DNA of 64,000 bases from Shewanella oneidensis MR-1 (GCF_000146165.2 NC_004347.2:2604001-2668000), one strand, 5' to 3'. Counted from the stretch's first letter, positions 39,052 through 48,751 are shown. Translations and numbers: made by a program. Notes: generated from the sequence alone by a model not told the origin.

Positions 39052-39978
39052 ATGCCCTATTCACAGCCCTTAGCCGATGTGCCTCAGCCACATACGCATA
39101 TGCACCGTCAATTGGCTAAGCCGCAACCTAGGATTTCCCTCAAAGCACTTGCCGAGCAACTCAAGCTTGAGCAAGCCACCATCATTGGCAATGCGTCAGG
39201 GGAATGGCAACCTGCCGCTAAAGGTCTCACCTTTATTTTTAATGGTACGCAATGTCCGCAGCATTTCACGCCCCATGGTCATGTAGTTACGATTGCCAAT
39301 GGCGGTTTTGCCGAATCGCAATATGCTTTTGAAGTTCAAGGTCATCCCCAAAGTTTGCAACTGGCCAAGGCATTGACCCAAGTCGCCACCGATCTCACTG
39401 CAACTCTCGGTTGCTGGCCATCATCGGGCTTAACGGCGATCGTTCTTATGATGACCTTGGCACAACAACTACAAGTTCAGCGCATGTCGCTACTGCCCAG
39501 CTTACGGCGGAGTGTTGAACTGCCCGAGACGGTTCATCTCCCCTGCATGGTTCATAACTGGTTAGGAGAAAGAAGAATCGCTAAAGCCCTGCTCTGTGAG
39601 CGCTTAGACTGGGCTGAATTTACGCTGACCCCTTGGGAGCAAACAACTGAGGCAACACACCAAGTAAACTTCGTCAATGAAAGTGAAGATCCCTTTAGTA
39701 AACTGGATATATTGAGACAATATCGCCTAGTTGAGAGTGTGAATGAGGATACTAAGCAAGGAATACGGCAACATTTAGCCGAATTAGCCTGCATTCCCAG
39801 TGCGATTTGGTTGCAGTGTGCAGATAAAGCCAAGCTCATCGCATGTGAGTCGCTGTTTTTTAATCACCAGCCCGAAACACAGCTAAGCCATTGGTATTTA
39901 ATGGATTACCAAGCCTCACAATGGCTGGATGCCATTCGCCACCAGCTCGCCTATTGCCAGCAACAACTCGCAGATTAA
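39052..39978 (+). CDS. uncharacterised protein with faint glycosyltransferase-like pattern
   Basis: A 308-residue soluble protein without signal peptide or helices. I cannot assign a family firmly. Visible features are TIIGNASGEW near residue 43, GLTFIFNGTQCPQHF near 57, VVTIANGGFAES, and WPSSGLTAIVLMMTLA near 122. The order of a nucleotide-binding-like GN.SG segment, an FN-containing strand and a PSSGLTA helix is reminiscent of sialyltransferase-like (GT29-type) folds, but this is an impression. The gene is monocistronic and converges on the zincin-like gene, whose stop is 10 bases away. Confidence 0.5.
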   Translation: MPYSQPLADVPQPHTHMHRQLAKPQPRISLKALAEQLKLEQATIIGNASGEWQPAAKGLTFIFNGTQCPQHFTPHGHVVTIANGGFAESQYAFEVQGHPQSLQLAKALTQVATDLTATLGCWPSSGLTAIVLMMTLAQQLQVQRMSLLPSLRRSVELPETVHLPCMVHNWLGERRIAKALLCERLDWAEFTLTPWEQTTEATHQVNFVNESEDPFSKLDILRQYRLVESVNEDTKQGIRQHLAELACIPSAIWLQCADKAKLIACESLFFNHQPETQLSHWYLMDYQASQWLDAIRHQLAYCQQQLAD

Positions 39979-39988
39979 CACTGAACGC

Positions 39989-40771
39989 TTATCCCGCTTT
40001 CCCTAACGCGATGCCTAGCGGCTCAAAATAGGCAATCAGTGCCTTGAAAATGCGTTGCCTATGCGGCTCGTCGGGATACGCGCCTTCCTTGGCTAAGGAT
40101 GAATATCGCGTGCCAGACACCAGATAGGGATTTTGGATACCTTGATAGGATTCGATACACGCTTCAAAGGCCCGAGCCATCATTTCGGTAGGTTTAGCAA
40201 AATACTGCGAGCCATAACGTTTATCTAATGCTATTGCGCGGCGGACATAATCGCTCGGCGCTAGATTGTCCTCAGAGAGTAATGTCACTCGAAAAATTTC
40301 GACTAAACGCTGATTTAACGGATGATCAATGAGCGGCAGATCAGCAAGCCATAAATCGCTGGCGCACGTAAACCGCCCCGTTACCCGTTGAAACGCCTTA
40401 GGCGCCACATAATGGTCAAACGCATGCCAAAACTCATGGGCCAAGGCGCCAGCGCCGGCATTTTTTGCCAATGCCAACTCTCTTGCTGCAGGCGCATAAT
40501 GAGCCTGCACGCCCTTTTGTCCGCCATGACCAAAAGCAAGGCTTAAGCTTTGCCTTAGCCCTAAGGTTAAGGGCGGTAAATGCAGGATAAAGGCAAGGTC
40601 TGCCAGCGAATCAAACACTAAATTAGCGGCAATTAAGGATTCTTCCCGCGTAACCCAACGCCCTACGCGCACATGACTAAAGCCAAAGGTTTGTTTCACA
40701 TCGAGAAAGGTCATTTGCTCACCAAAGCGATAATCAGGGCCATGGCGGGTATATTGCTGATGAATTAACAC
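39989..40771 (-). CDS. putative zincin-type protein with HEFWH motif
   Basis: A 260-residue protein whose text FGFSHVRVGRWVTREE near residue 30, AFGHGGQKGVQAHYAP near 78 and AGAGALAHEFWHAFDHYV near 105 resembles the LPD1/CLCA_X-type domain found in large polyvalent phage and plasmid proteins and in some stand-alone genes. HEFWH fits the HExxH zinc-protease signature. No signal peptide is seen, so it is probably cytoplasmic. Substrate and role are unknown. The only neighbour clue is the convergent uncharacterised gene. Confidence 0.55.
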   Translation of the reverse strand: MLIHQQYTRHGPDYRFGEQMTFLDVKQTFGFSHVRVGRWVTREESLIAANLVFDSLADLAFILHLPPLTLGLRQSLSLAFGHGGQKGVQAHYAPAARELALAKNAGAGALAHEFWHAFDHYVAPKAFQRVTGRFTCASDLWLADLPLIDHPLNQRLVEIFRVTLLSEDNLAPSDYVRRAIALDKRYGSQYFAKPTEMMARAFEACIESYQGIQNPYLVSGTRYSSLAKEGAYPDEPHRQRIFKALIAYFEPLGIALGKAG

Positions 40772-41016
40772 TATCCGTTAAAATCGTAGGTTAAGTAATG
40801 CATAAAGGTCATTCTATGTGAAAGCTGATTACATTTATAGCATTACCCTAATGCGGAAGTCCGGGCTAGTATATTTATTCTAGATTTTGCATAAATAAAA
40901 GTATAACCCCGGAGATTTTGCTAACACTTATGCAAAATTTTGAATGACAATTCAAAAGCCCCATAAATTCAGTGAGTTTACTCAGTAAATAGGCAAATCT
41001 TTGCTTTAGACGCAAA

Positions 41017-42168
41017 CTAAGCTAACCAATAGCGAAAATAACCAGGTAATTGGCCCGTCCATCGCTTAAATGAACGCCTAAAATTGCTGGCATCACTAAA
41101 GGATAACGAGGAGGCAATACTGTGGGCGTCTTGCTCGGGTTCTGCTAAAAAATACAGCGCCCTGATTAAACGACTTTCATCAGCAAGTTGCCCATAATTT
41201 AATCCCATCTCGCCAAGACGGCGTTTTAGTGTGGCAGGGCTAATCTCCAGGATCTGCGCCATTTCGGGCAACGACAGTGTTCTTCGCATCAATTTTAGGC
41301 GAATGCCCGCTGCTAATCCGAGACGAAACTCCTGCGCGAATAATGCTTGGCGAGCCGCCTTTGCCATATTGAGTTGCGGCCTTAATGGCAATTGCAGAGG
41401 TTGAATATCCAGAGCTGGAGAGGCTGCCTCACCATGAATGCAAGATTGAGACGCAGATGGCAGCTGAGCATCCTCAGCACAGTGAGTATCGACATTCTCG
41501 GGTTGGGAATAAAGTAGACTTTGGTTGGCAAATAGCGAAGGCTGGCGCAATAAATTTTTCGCCATGGAGATCCTGCACAGCGGCGCATCAAAGCGTAAAT
41601 CCATACCAAAATATTTATAGTAATGGGCCAAATTATCCGGTGCTGGGTATGGAAAACAGATACTGCCGCGCCACGCTTGCCCAAGTAATTGCTTAAAACA
41701 CGCCATAAATGACGACAGACTTAACTCAATAAAAAACTGCTTGTGCCTGTGCATACCTAAATCGAGGCTTAACAAAAAATGCCACTCATGCTCCCCCTGC
41801 CAACGCCAGGTTTGCAACCAAGGCTGGGTGAGCCAATGATACTTATGCCAAAAATAAATCAGCTCCTTAACATCCCGCGCACAAAACATCCCCGACGTTA
41901 GCACACCACTTTGTGACGGAAACCACAGCTGGCCGAGCAAAAAACTCAAATCGCCATTTGGCCATTGCGCTAATGCGTTATCCAGCAGACGAGCTAACTG
42001 CTTGGGGCTGATAAGGTGATCGGGTTTACGAATATCCGTTATAAAAATGCCCGTCCCCCTGAGTAACTTATCGCAATCAAGATCTCGTTGTTTAAAGAGC
42101 CCCACAAGGCTTGCCACCAGCAATTGGCTATCGATACATTTATCCTGCCAAGTGGCCAGCGCACGCAT
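41017..42168 (-). CDS. AraC-family transcriptional regulator
   Basis: The 383-residue regulator has a C-terminal AraC-type DNA-binding domain (two helix-turn-helix units, LSLPEMAQILEISPATLKRRL and HSIASSLSFSDASNFRRSFKRWTGQLPGYFR) and an N-terminal Arabinose_bd-like sensor domain (GLFKQRDLDCDKLLRGTGI) of the OruR/ArgR type. A variable, low-complexity insert lies near residues 215-250. Its ATG overlaps the stop of the upstream GGDEF gene as TAATG, so the two are translationally coupled. The ligand is unknown. Confidence 0.88.
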   Translation of the reverse strand: MRALATWQDKCIDSQLLVASLVGLFKQRDLDCDKLLRGTGIFITDIRKPDHLISPKQLARLLDNALAQWPNGDLSFLLGQLWFPSQSGVLTSGMFCARDVKELIYFWHKYHWLTQPWLQTWRWQGEHEWHFLLSLDLGMHRHKQFFIELSLSSFMACFKQLLGQAWRGSICFPYPAPDNLAHYYKYFGMDLRFDAPLCRISMAKNLLRQPSLFANQSLLYSQPENVDTHCAEDAQLPSASQSCIHGEAASPALDIQPLQLPLRPQLNMAKAARQALFAQEFRLGLAAGIRLKLMRRTLSLPEMAQILEISPATLKRRLGEMGLNYGQLADESRLIRALYFLAEPEQDAHSIASSLSFSDASNFRRSFKRWTGQLPGYFRYWLA

Positions 42169-43142
42169 TAGTTAAGCTCGCTTGCTGCTGATTTATCCAG
42201 CGTATTAAAGGGGGATGGAGCGATAGCCTCTGATACACGAAGCTCTTTTTGCTGTGACATTTTTTGATTCAATACTTGCAGTAGTGCTATCGCCTCTTCT
42301 TTGGCTGTACATGTACTATTTTGCAGAGGAAGCATTTTGGGTGACGGCAGTGTCCACACCACTGTCGCGCTACAATCAAAAGCCTTAATTCCATGCTGCA
42401 ACTGCTCTGCCATCACACTAACAAATGAAGGAATCGCCCCACGAAGCAGGATAACAAAACGATCTCCAGCGTAGCGGCAGACTAAATCTTGATTGCGTAA
42501 GGTTGAACTTAACCAGAGTGCCAACTGAGACAACAGCTTATCCCCCTCTTCAACGCCTTGATTTTTGTTATATCGATGAAAATAATCGACATCAAGCATT
42601 AATAATCCAACTGATTGATTTTGTGATAATTGTTTGACTAAGTGATGTTCAAAAGCCTTGGCATCATTGAGTAAGGTCAGACTATCTGTCAATTGATGCT
42701 CCCGATGAAATTGCTCTCGCGTTTGTAGCTGGCGATTAACCACGGTTTGCTCATCTCGCCATAACCATAAACCGCCCGTAAGCACCAGTAACCCTACTGG
42801 CGTCGGCATTTTTTCAAACCAGTTATAAATAGGGAGGGTTTTGACAATAAAAATCTCATCCAGTAAATCCAAATAACAACCTAAACAATAGCTTGATAAA
42901 CCCGCAATTAATAAGTTGGTCACTCGCCCTGAAGGGCGAACAGACACTATCACCATCAACCAGCACATCCCGAGCACAAATAAAGCGCCTTCGGTAGCGA
43001 CATCAAGCCAATCCACCTCTGCAATCATTTTGGCCGCAGTGCTCTGCCACAGATACAGCGGCACAATGAAGAGAATAAACAGGCTTAAGCCATAGACACT
43101 GGCTAAACGTAATGATTTTGCAGTAGTGCCCAAAATACACAC
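42168..43142 (-). CDS. membrane GGDEF protein with altered AGDRF site
   Basis: Up to 324 residues: four or five N-terminal membrane helices (through residue about 125) and a C-terminal GGDEF domain starting near LTDSLTLLNDAKAFEHHL. The signature reads RYAGDRFVILL, so the catalytic E of GG(D/E)EF is replaced by R; diguanylate cyclase activity is doubtful. The start is uncertain: a GTG at 43142 and a TTG at 43133 are both possible, and the TTG has AAGG at better spacing. Its stop overlaps the araC-type start, suggesting that sensor output and regulator are made together. Confidence 0.8.
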   Translation of the reverse strand: MCILGTTAKSLRLASVYGLSLFILFIVPLYLWQSTAAKMIAEVDWLDVATEGALFVLGMCWLMVIVSVRPSGRVTNLLIAGLSSYCLGCYLDLLDEIFIVKTLPIYNWFEKMPTPVGLLVLTGGLWLWRDEQTVVNRQLQTREQFHREHQLTDSLTLLNDAKAFEHHLVKQLSQNQSVGLLMLDVDYFHRYNKNQGVEEGDKLLSQLALWLSSTLRNQDLVCRYAGDRFVILLRGAIPSFVSVMAEQLQHGIKAFDCSATVVWTLPSPKMLPLQNSTCTAKEEAIALLQVLNQKMSQQKELRVSEAIAPSPFNTLDKSAASELN

Positions 43143-43267
43143 CTTGTTATGTTAAGTCCTAAAGGAGCTCATGCAGTGAAAATACTGTGGGTTGCAAGTT
43201 AGCGAGCTTTTATGACAACACAGTGACATTGCCCCGCTAATCAATTGAATTTAAATAAGCAGTAAAG

Positions 43268-43428
43268 CTAGGGCTTGTTGACGTTTCAGGGTTATTTTTG
43301 CAGCTATTTGGCTCACCGTTTATGCAAGGCAAAGTCCGTGTAGTGTAGTTATTCAACATAAACGGACGATAACGCAGCAGAAACGTCAGCCAAATGCTGC
43401 AAGAAGGGTTCGTCTGGCAAGCCCTTGC
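43268..43428. repeat. MITE-like element, copy D (truncated, inverted)
   Basis: It starts CTAGGGCTTGTTGACGTTTC (one change from the family end) and matches the reverse complement of copy A up to GGCAAGCCCTTGC. After that the similarity ends with no second terminal repeat. It is more diverged than the other three and so probably older. Confidence 0.75.
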
Positions 43429-43907
43429 AACAGACTTAAACCGCTCACACTGCGGTAAATTAGCTCAAGCATTTTTTTAAGATCATGATGAACACACTGA
43501 TGTACAGAATAACGCCCCCATTTGCCCTTAGTTTGGCGGTTTGTTGGTGGTGCAATACATCAATCATCAGATAACAACTTTCATCGACATACATGGCTAA
43601 AAATCATTTAACCATTTATAAATCAATTGTTTTAAGCAAAAAACCGCCTTACGCCCACATTCACATTATCAGATCTTATGTATGGTTATTGACGATTGAT
43701 TTGCGGCATTTTTTGCAGTCATTTTGGCTCAACACCGCGCAAAAAATGCCATATTGCACGGCCTAAATCACCTCGAAAGCAGCAACCCCAAAATCCCGTC
43801 ACAAATCTGACATTAAGCTCCCCTAACTTGGCGGCCATTAACGGATGGCAACCATGCTTGCCCAAACATCGCTAAAGACTCTGTCTTAAAACTAGAGGAA
43901 CAAAAAC
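43429..43907. other. gene-free promoter region of the TonB receptor-phytase operon
   Basis: No coding frame is seen. The useful content is the Pho box at 43796-43813, followed by about 94 bases of leader to the ATG of the receptor gene. The rest is AT-rich. Confidence 0.5.
43796..43813 (+). promoter_or_regulatory. putative PhoB box
   Basis: CCGTCAC and CTGACAT are 7-base direct repeats whose starts are exactly 11 bases apart (CCGTCACAAATCTGACAT), as in the Pho box CTGTCAT-N4-CTGTCAT, with the usual A/T-rich spacer. They lie 95 bases upstream of a gene pair ending in a phytase. PhoB binding is inference. Confidence 0.6.
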
Positions 43908-46739
43908 ATGCAATCTGCTACATCCTCCTTAAAAGCAGCAGCGTCTGCACCACATAAAGAACGTTTAATCGCAAAAGCATCCAAATCCATTTCGGCACGC
44001 CTTTCGGCGATAAGCTTAGCAATGATGCTCGCAGGTTTTAGTACTAACGCCCTCGCCGTGGGCAAACTTGAAGGGCAAATTCGTGATAACAGCAGCCAGC
44101 AACCCCTTGCGGGCGCGACTGTGACCTTAAAAGAACTAAACCTGAGTCAACAGGCTGGCCGCGATGGCCGCTTCTTTTTTGTGGGAGTGAAAGATGGCGA
44201 TTACACCTTAGTCGTCAATTACCTCGGAGCAATGACGACTGAACATAAGATCAGCATTCGTGACAAACAAACCACACTGCAAGATATCAGTTTAAACAGC
44301 CAAGATGATGTGGAGCATATCCGCGTTGTGGGGCAACAGGGCGCGCTCAGTAAATCGATGAACCGCCAACGCGGTGCAGATAATGTGCTCAGTGTGGTAA
44401 GCGCTGATGTGTTGGGGAATTTCCCCGACAGTAATATCAGTGAGTCGCTGCAACGGGTGCCAGGCTTATCAATTGAACGGGATCAGGGCGAAGGTCGTTT
44501 TGTGCGTGTGCGCGGTATGGCGCCAGACTATAACTCAGTATCGATGAACGGTACACGCTTACCCTCCCCCGAAAGTGATAGACGCGCGGTCGCCCTTGAT
44601 GTGGTGCCATCGGATCTACTGCAATCGGTAGAAGTGAGTAAAACCTTAACCCCAGATATGGATGCTGATGCCCTAGGCGGCGCCATTGAGGTAAAAAGCC
44701 TGTCGGCCTTCGATCGCGATGATACCTATCTCAATCTCAACACTGAGGCGAGCCAAGATACCTTAACCGACAATATCAACCCCAAATTAGCGGCCAGTTA
44801 CAGCGATATCATTGCTGAAAATCTGGGTATTGCCATCGCGACCAGTTGGTATAACCGCGACTTTGGCTCTGATAACGTCGAAACCGGTGGCGATTGGGCG
44901 TTTGCAGAGGATTCCGGCTTTGATGACGCAGCACTTGCATCTGTTGATGCCCGTGATTATGAAATCAATCGTGAGCGTTTAGGTGTCGGAGTGAACTTTG
45001 ATTATCGTCCAAGCGATGATACCGACTTGTATCTACGCACACTTTATAGCGAATTTGATGACACAGAAACCCGCAATAGCGCTAAAACCAAGTGGAAGTC
45101 AGCGCAGCAGGCAGATGCATTAAGCCAAGGTAAAACCACCCGCTCGCTCAAATCGCGTACTGAGAATCAAAATATTACTTCCTTTGTGCTCGGCGGCCAA
45201 ACCCGCTTTGACCGCTGGACCTTTGACTATCAAGCGAGTCACAGCAGCGCCAGCGCCGAAAAACCGCGGGATATTGCGGGCGCCGATTTTGTGGCCAAGA
45301 TTGATAACACCGGCTTTAGCAATACACAGACGCCACAAATCATCGCCCCTGAAGACTATTACCAAAACGCAAATTTTGAACTCGATGAGATTGAAATTGC
45401 CGCCTCCAAGGCCGAAGACACCATCAACGCAGTGAATGTCGATCTTACCCGTCAACTCACCCTAGGCGACTACAGCGCCGAAGTGAAAACTGGGGTGAAA
45501 GTGAGTCGCCGCGATAAAAGTAATCGGGAAGATATTTGGATATACAGTGACTTAGGCGATCAAGGTGTGAGCGATGATGCCCTGCTGCTAAGCCAATATG
45601 CGGGCAATGAACTCGACTATAGCTTAGGCCGCTTCGGTACAGGTATTGATTCAACCCCAGTGTGGGAGCTCGTCAATAGCCTCGATGCGGATGATAATCG
45701 CGATGAAGTCGAGTCCACCATTAACGATTTTGACATTACTGAAGATATTAATGCCGCCTACCTAATGGGACATATGGATATCGGAAAGCTGCGGATACTC
45801 ACAGGACTGCGTGTCGAGCAAAATCAATGGGACTCTACCGGCTCTGGCTATGATGGCGCCAAAGACGAATTTATCGATATCAATCATTCTAGCGATGAAG
45901 ATCATTGGCTACCCGCGCTGCACCTAACCTATCGTTATACCGACAATACCGTGCTGCGCGCCGCGTGGACAAACACCTTAGTGCGCCCGACGTTCGGCCA
46001 ATTAGCGCCGGGGTATTTGCTCGAAGAAGATGATGGCGATATTGATTTAACCTTTGGTAATCCACAGCTTAAGTCGCTTGAATCAATGAATGTTGACTTA
46101 AGCCTTGAGCACTATTTCGGCAATATAGGATTAATTTCGGCGGGTCTTTTCTATAAAGATATCGAAAACTTTATTTATCAAGCGGATTTAGCCGGCCTCG
46201 GTGACTATGTGGATGCCCACAGCGCCGTGACTTTTGTTAATGGTGACAGCGCCGACATCTACGGGCTAGAACTCAGTTATGTGCAGGAGTTTCACTTTTT
46301 ACCCGAGCCATTTAATGCCTTGGTGCTCAACTCTAACCTTACCTACACCGATTCCAGTGCCAACATCAGTTGGATTGAGGACGGCCAGTTACTGAGTCGC
46401 GATATCCCGATGCCGAGCCAATCGGATCTAACCGCGAACCTCTCACTGGGATACGAAAATAGCTACGCCAGTGTCTGGTTATCGGCGGCCTATAAATCTG
46501 AATATTTACAGGAAGTCACCGAGCTAAGTGATGAGCGCCTTGATCTCTACCAAGACAATCATCTGCAATGGGATTTTGTCGCAAAAGCCCATTTGACCAG
46601 CAATGTGACCTTATATTTCAAAGGGGTAAACCTAACCGATGAGCCCTATTATAGCTACACCGGCAACAGCGCCTATAACGCCCAATATGAAGCCTATGGA
46701 CGCACTTTCCAATTAGGCCTGCAGTATACCAACTACTAA
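43908..46739 (+). CDS. TonB-dependent outer-membrane receptor
   Basis: The 943-residue receptor has a long signal peptide (about 50 residues, ending near STNALA), a carboxypeptidase-regulatory-like N-terminal domain (LEGQIRDNSSQQPLAGATVTL), a plug domain (DVLGNFPDSNISESLQRVPGL, then FVRVRGMAPDYNSVSMNGTR) and a beta-barrel ending YGRTFQLGLQYTNY with the terminal aromatic residue. It resembles the large TonB receptors of the Xanthomonas/Caulobacter type that import carbohydrates or other complex substrates. A phytase follows after 26 bases and a Pho box precedes the gene, so the substrate is probably phytate or its breakdown products (inference). Confidence 0.9.
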   Translation: MQSATSSLKAAASAPHKERLIAKASKSISARLSAISLAMMLAGFSTNALAVGKLEGQIRDNSSQQPLAGATVTLKELNLSQQAGRDGRFFFVGVKDGDYTLVVNYLGAMTTEHKISIRDKQTTLQDISLNSQDDVEHIRVVGQQGALSKSMNRQRGADNVLSVVSADVLGNFPDSNISESLQRVPGLSIERDQGEGRFVRVRGMAPDYNSVSMNGTRLPSPESDRRAVALDVVPSDLLQSVEVSKTLTPDMDADALGGAIEVKSLSAFDRDDTYLNLNTEASQDTLTDNINPKLAASYSDIIAENLGIAIATSWYNRDFGSDNVETGGDWAFAEDSGFDDAALASVDARDYEINRERLGVGVNFDYRPSDDTDLYLRTLYSEFDDTETRNSAKTKWKSAQQADALSQGKTTRSLKSRTENQNITSFVLGGQTRFDRWTFDYQASHSSASAEKPRDIAGADFVAKIDNTGFSNTQTPQIIAPEDYYQNANFELDEIEIAASKAEDTINAVNVDLTRQLTLGDYSAEVKTGVKVSRRDKSNREDIWIYSDLGDQGVSDDALLLSQYAGNELDYSLGRFGTGIDSTPVWELVNSLDADDNRDEVESTINDFDITEDINAAYLMGHMDIGKLRILTGLRVEQNQWDSTGSGYDGAKDEFIDINHSSDEDHWLPALHLTYRYTDNTVLRAAWTNTLVRPTFGQLAPGYLLEEDDGDIDLTFGNPQLKSLESMNVDLSLEHYFGNIGLISAGLFYKDIENFIYQADLAGLGDYVDAHSAVTFVNGDSADIYGLELSYVQEFHFLPEPFNALVLNSNLTYTDSSANISWIEDGQLLSRDIPMPSQSDLTANLSLGYENSYASVWLSAAYKSEYLQEVTELSDERLDLYQDNHLQWDFVAKAHLTSNVTLYFKGVNLTDEPYYSYTGNSAYNAQYEAYGRTFQLGLQYTNY

Positions 46740-46765
46740 TACTCTATTGATAAAAGAAGAAAACA

Positions 46766-48751
46766 ATGACGAAACCTTTAATTTATTTCCGTGAACATTA
46801 CGGCTCGATTATTCAAAAAATCACCTTAACGCTGTTCGGTGTCATGGGCATTCACGCCAGCAGCTTAGCGCAAACGCCCTACTCGATCGCAGCTCATAAG
46901 GGCAGCCAAGCACAACCATTAGTCTTCGCCGCCAATGGTAGTTCGACACCCACAGCACCACAAAACCCAAATACGCCAGCTTGGCTCTGGGTCAGTGAAA
47001 AGCAAGGGCTGATGTTGCAAACGCTACCAACAGCCGACAATACGCCAATGCCTGCGGCCGCAACCTTAGTTAAAGGCGAGTTTGAGCTGTTAGCCTTTAG
47101 CGATCCCTACGCCTTAACACTCGATCGCCGCGCCGATCGCATTAGGCCGATAATGCTCAAGCAGATAGAAGGCAATGTCGCGACCAACGTGTTGCCGCTG
47201 CTGCCAATGGCTTCGTTTGAAATCAATTGGATCTGTATTCAACCAAGGCCGCAGGATGGCAATATCTACGTCTGGTTTGGTAGTGAAGATGGCTATAGTG
47301 AACAGTGGTTATTAGGCGATGCGGGTCACTTTGTACCTAAAAAAATGCGCCGCCAAGCGATTCCCGTCAACAGCACTAGCTGCGCTATTGATGGCGATAC
47401 CTTATTCGTCAGCGAAGGCGAAGCCGGTGTTTGGCAATTTGACGCAAGCCCTTTTGCCGACAACAGTGCTAAGTTGATTTTGGCCTCGCCTGATAATGAT
47501 ATCGCGGGCATGCAGGTCATTAATGGCAAGTTACTGTTAAGCAATAAAAAAGGTGAAATAACGTTAGATAAACAAGCGATTGCAAACTACGACTTAGGGA
47601 AGGTACAAGGGTTCAGTGGTTATCTAAACGGAACTAGCACCAACAGGGCAATCCAACTTGCCCTCTATGATGATAAAACCGATCAGTATTTATTAACCCA
47701 AGCTGCCTTGCCTGCAGCCCTGACTAAAGCAGGTAGCAAGCCCAGCGATAACATCATCGAAATCCCTGCGTGGGTTGAAAGCGCGTCCTCGGACAGACCC
47801 GGCGATACCATGGATGACCCCGCGATTTGGGTGCATCCCACACAGCCTGAACACAGTCTTGTACTCGGCACCAACAAACGCTGGGGGCTGTTGAGCTTTA
47901 ATATGCGCGGCGAGCAAGTGCAAGCACTGCCATCAGGACGCATTAATAATGTCGATTTACGTCAACAGGTTATGCTCGGTGGTAAAAAGCGCGATATCGC
48001 TGTTGCCACCTTAAGGGACAACGACAGTCTTGCCTTTTATGAAATCAATCCACAGGGCAAGATTGTTGAATATCCCAACCAAGCCACTGACTTGGTGGAT
48101 ATTTATGGCATGTGTTTGTATCAAGATGCCGACAATCTCTATGTGTTTGCCAATGAAAAATCCGGCCGCATTGCCCAGTACCGTGTCGACTGGCAAGCCA
48201 ATGGCCCGAGTATCAAGCTCCTTCGTAATATTCATACCCCCAGCCAAGTCGAAGGTTGTGTGGCCGATGAAACGCAACATGCATTGTTTATCGGTGAAGA
48301 GGATAAAGGCATTTGGCGCTTTAATGCCAAACCTAATGCCGATACTCAAGGCGAGCTTATCATCAAAGCTGAAGGAGATTTAGTGGCCGATGTTGAAGGT
48401 ATAGCACTCTACTTAGGCGCTCAAATCCAAGGCCAAAAACAGGATCTGCTGGTGGTCTCAAGCCAAGGCAATAATAGTTATATTTTGTATCAGGCCAAAC
48501 CGCCCTATGCCCAAGTAGGACGTTTTAGGATCGGGATGAATTTAAACGGTGTTGAAAATGGCCACGAAACCAGTATCGACGCCAGCAGCGAGACCGATGG
48601 CCTTGCGGTGACCCACTTAAGTGTTGGCAAAGGAGCATGGCAACAAGGAATGTTAGTGGTGCAAGATGGCCACAACCATTTACCCGATAATAACCAATCC
48701 TTTAAATGGTTACCTTGGAGTAGCATTGTTGAGAAAATCTCGCTGAAATAG
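46766..48751 (+). CDS. beta-propeller phytase, two-domain
   Basis: The 661-residue exported protein has a signal peptide (ending near SSLAQ). Its C-terminal half (about 335-661) is a complete beta-propeller phytase with DDPAIWVHP, NVDLR, DIYGMCLY, DVEGIALY, VVSSQGNNSYILY, ETDGLAVTH and VVQDGHNHLP, calcium-dependent and cleaving phosphate from myo-inositol hexakisphosphate. The N-terminal half looks like a second, degenerate propeller lacking those acidic motifs. Such dual-domain enzymes are known. It is the second gene of the operon with the TonB receptor. A hairpin (48790-48818) follows. Confidence 0.92.
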   Translation: MTKPLIYFREHYGSIIQKITLTLFGVMGIHASSLAQTPYSIAAHKGSQAQPLVFAANGSSTPTAPQNPNTPAWLWVSEKQGLMLQTLPTADNTPMPAAATLVKGEFELLAFSDPYALTLDRRADRIRPIMLKQIEGNVATNVLPLLPMASFEINWICIQPRPQDGNIYVWFGSEDGYSEQWLLGDAGHFVPKKMRRQAIPVNSTSCAIDGDTLFVSEGEAGVWQFDASPFADNSAKLILASPDNDIAGMQVINGKLLLSNKKGEITLDKQAIANYDLGKVQGFSGYLNGTSTNRAIQLALYDDKTDQYLLTQAALPAALTKAGSKPSDNIIEIPAWVESASSDRPGDTMDDPAIWVHPTQPEHSLVLGTNKRWGLLSFNMRGEQVQALPSGRINNVDLRQQVMLGGKKRDIAVATLRDNDSLAFYEINPQGKIVEYPNQATDLVDIYGMCLYQDADNLYVFANEKSGRIAQYRVDWQANGPSIKLLRNIHTPSQVEGCVADETQHALFIGEEDKGIWRFNAKPNADTQGELIIKAEGDLVADVEGIALYLGAQIQGQKQDLLVVSSQGNNSYILYQAKPPYAQVGRFRIGMNLNGVENGHETSIDASSETDGLAVTHLSVGKGAWQQGMLVVQDGHNHLPDNNQSFKWLPWSSIVEKISLK

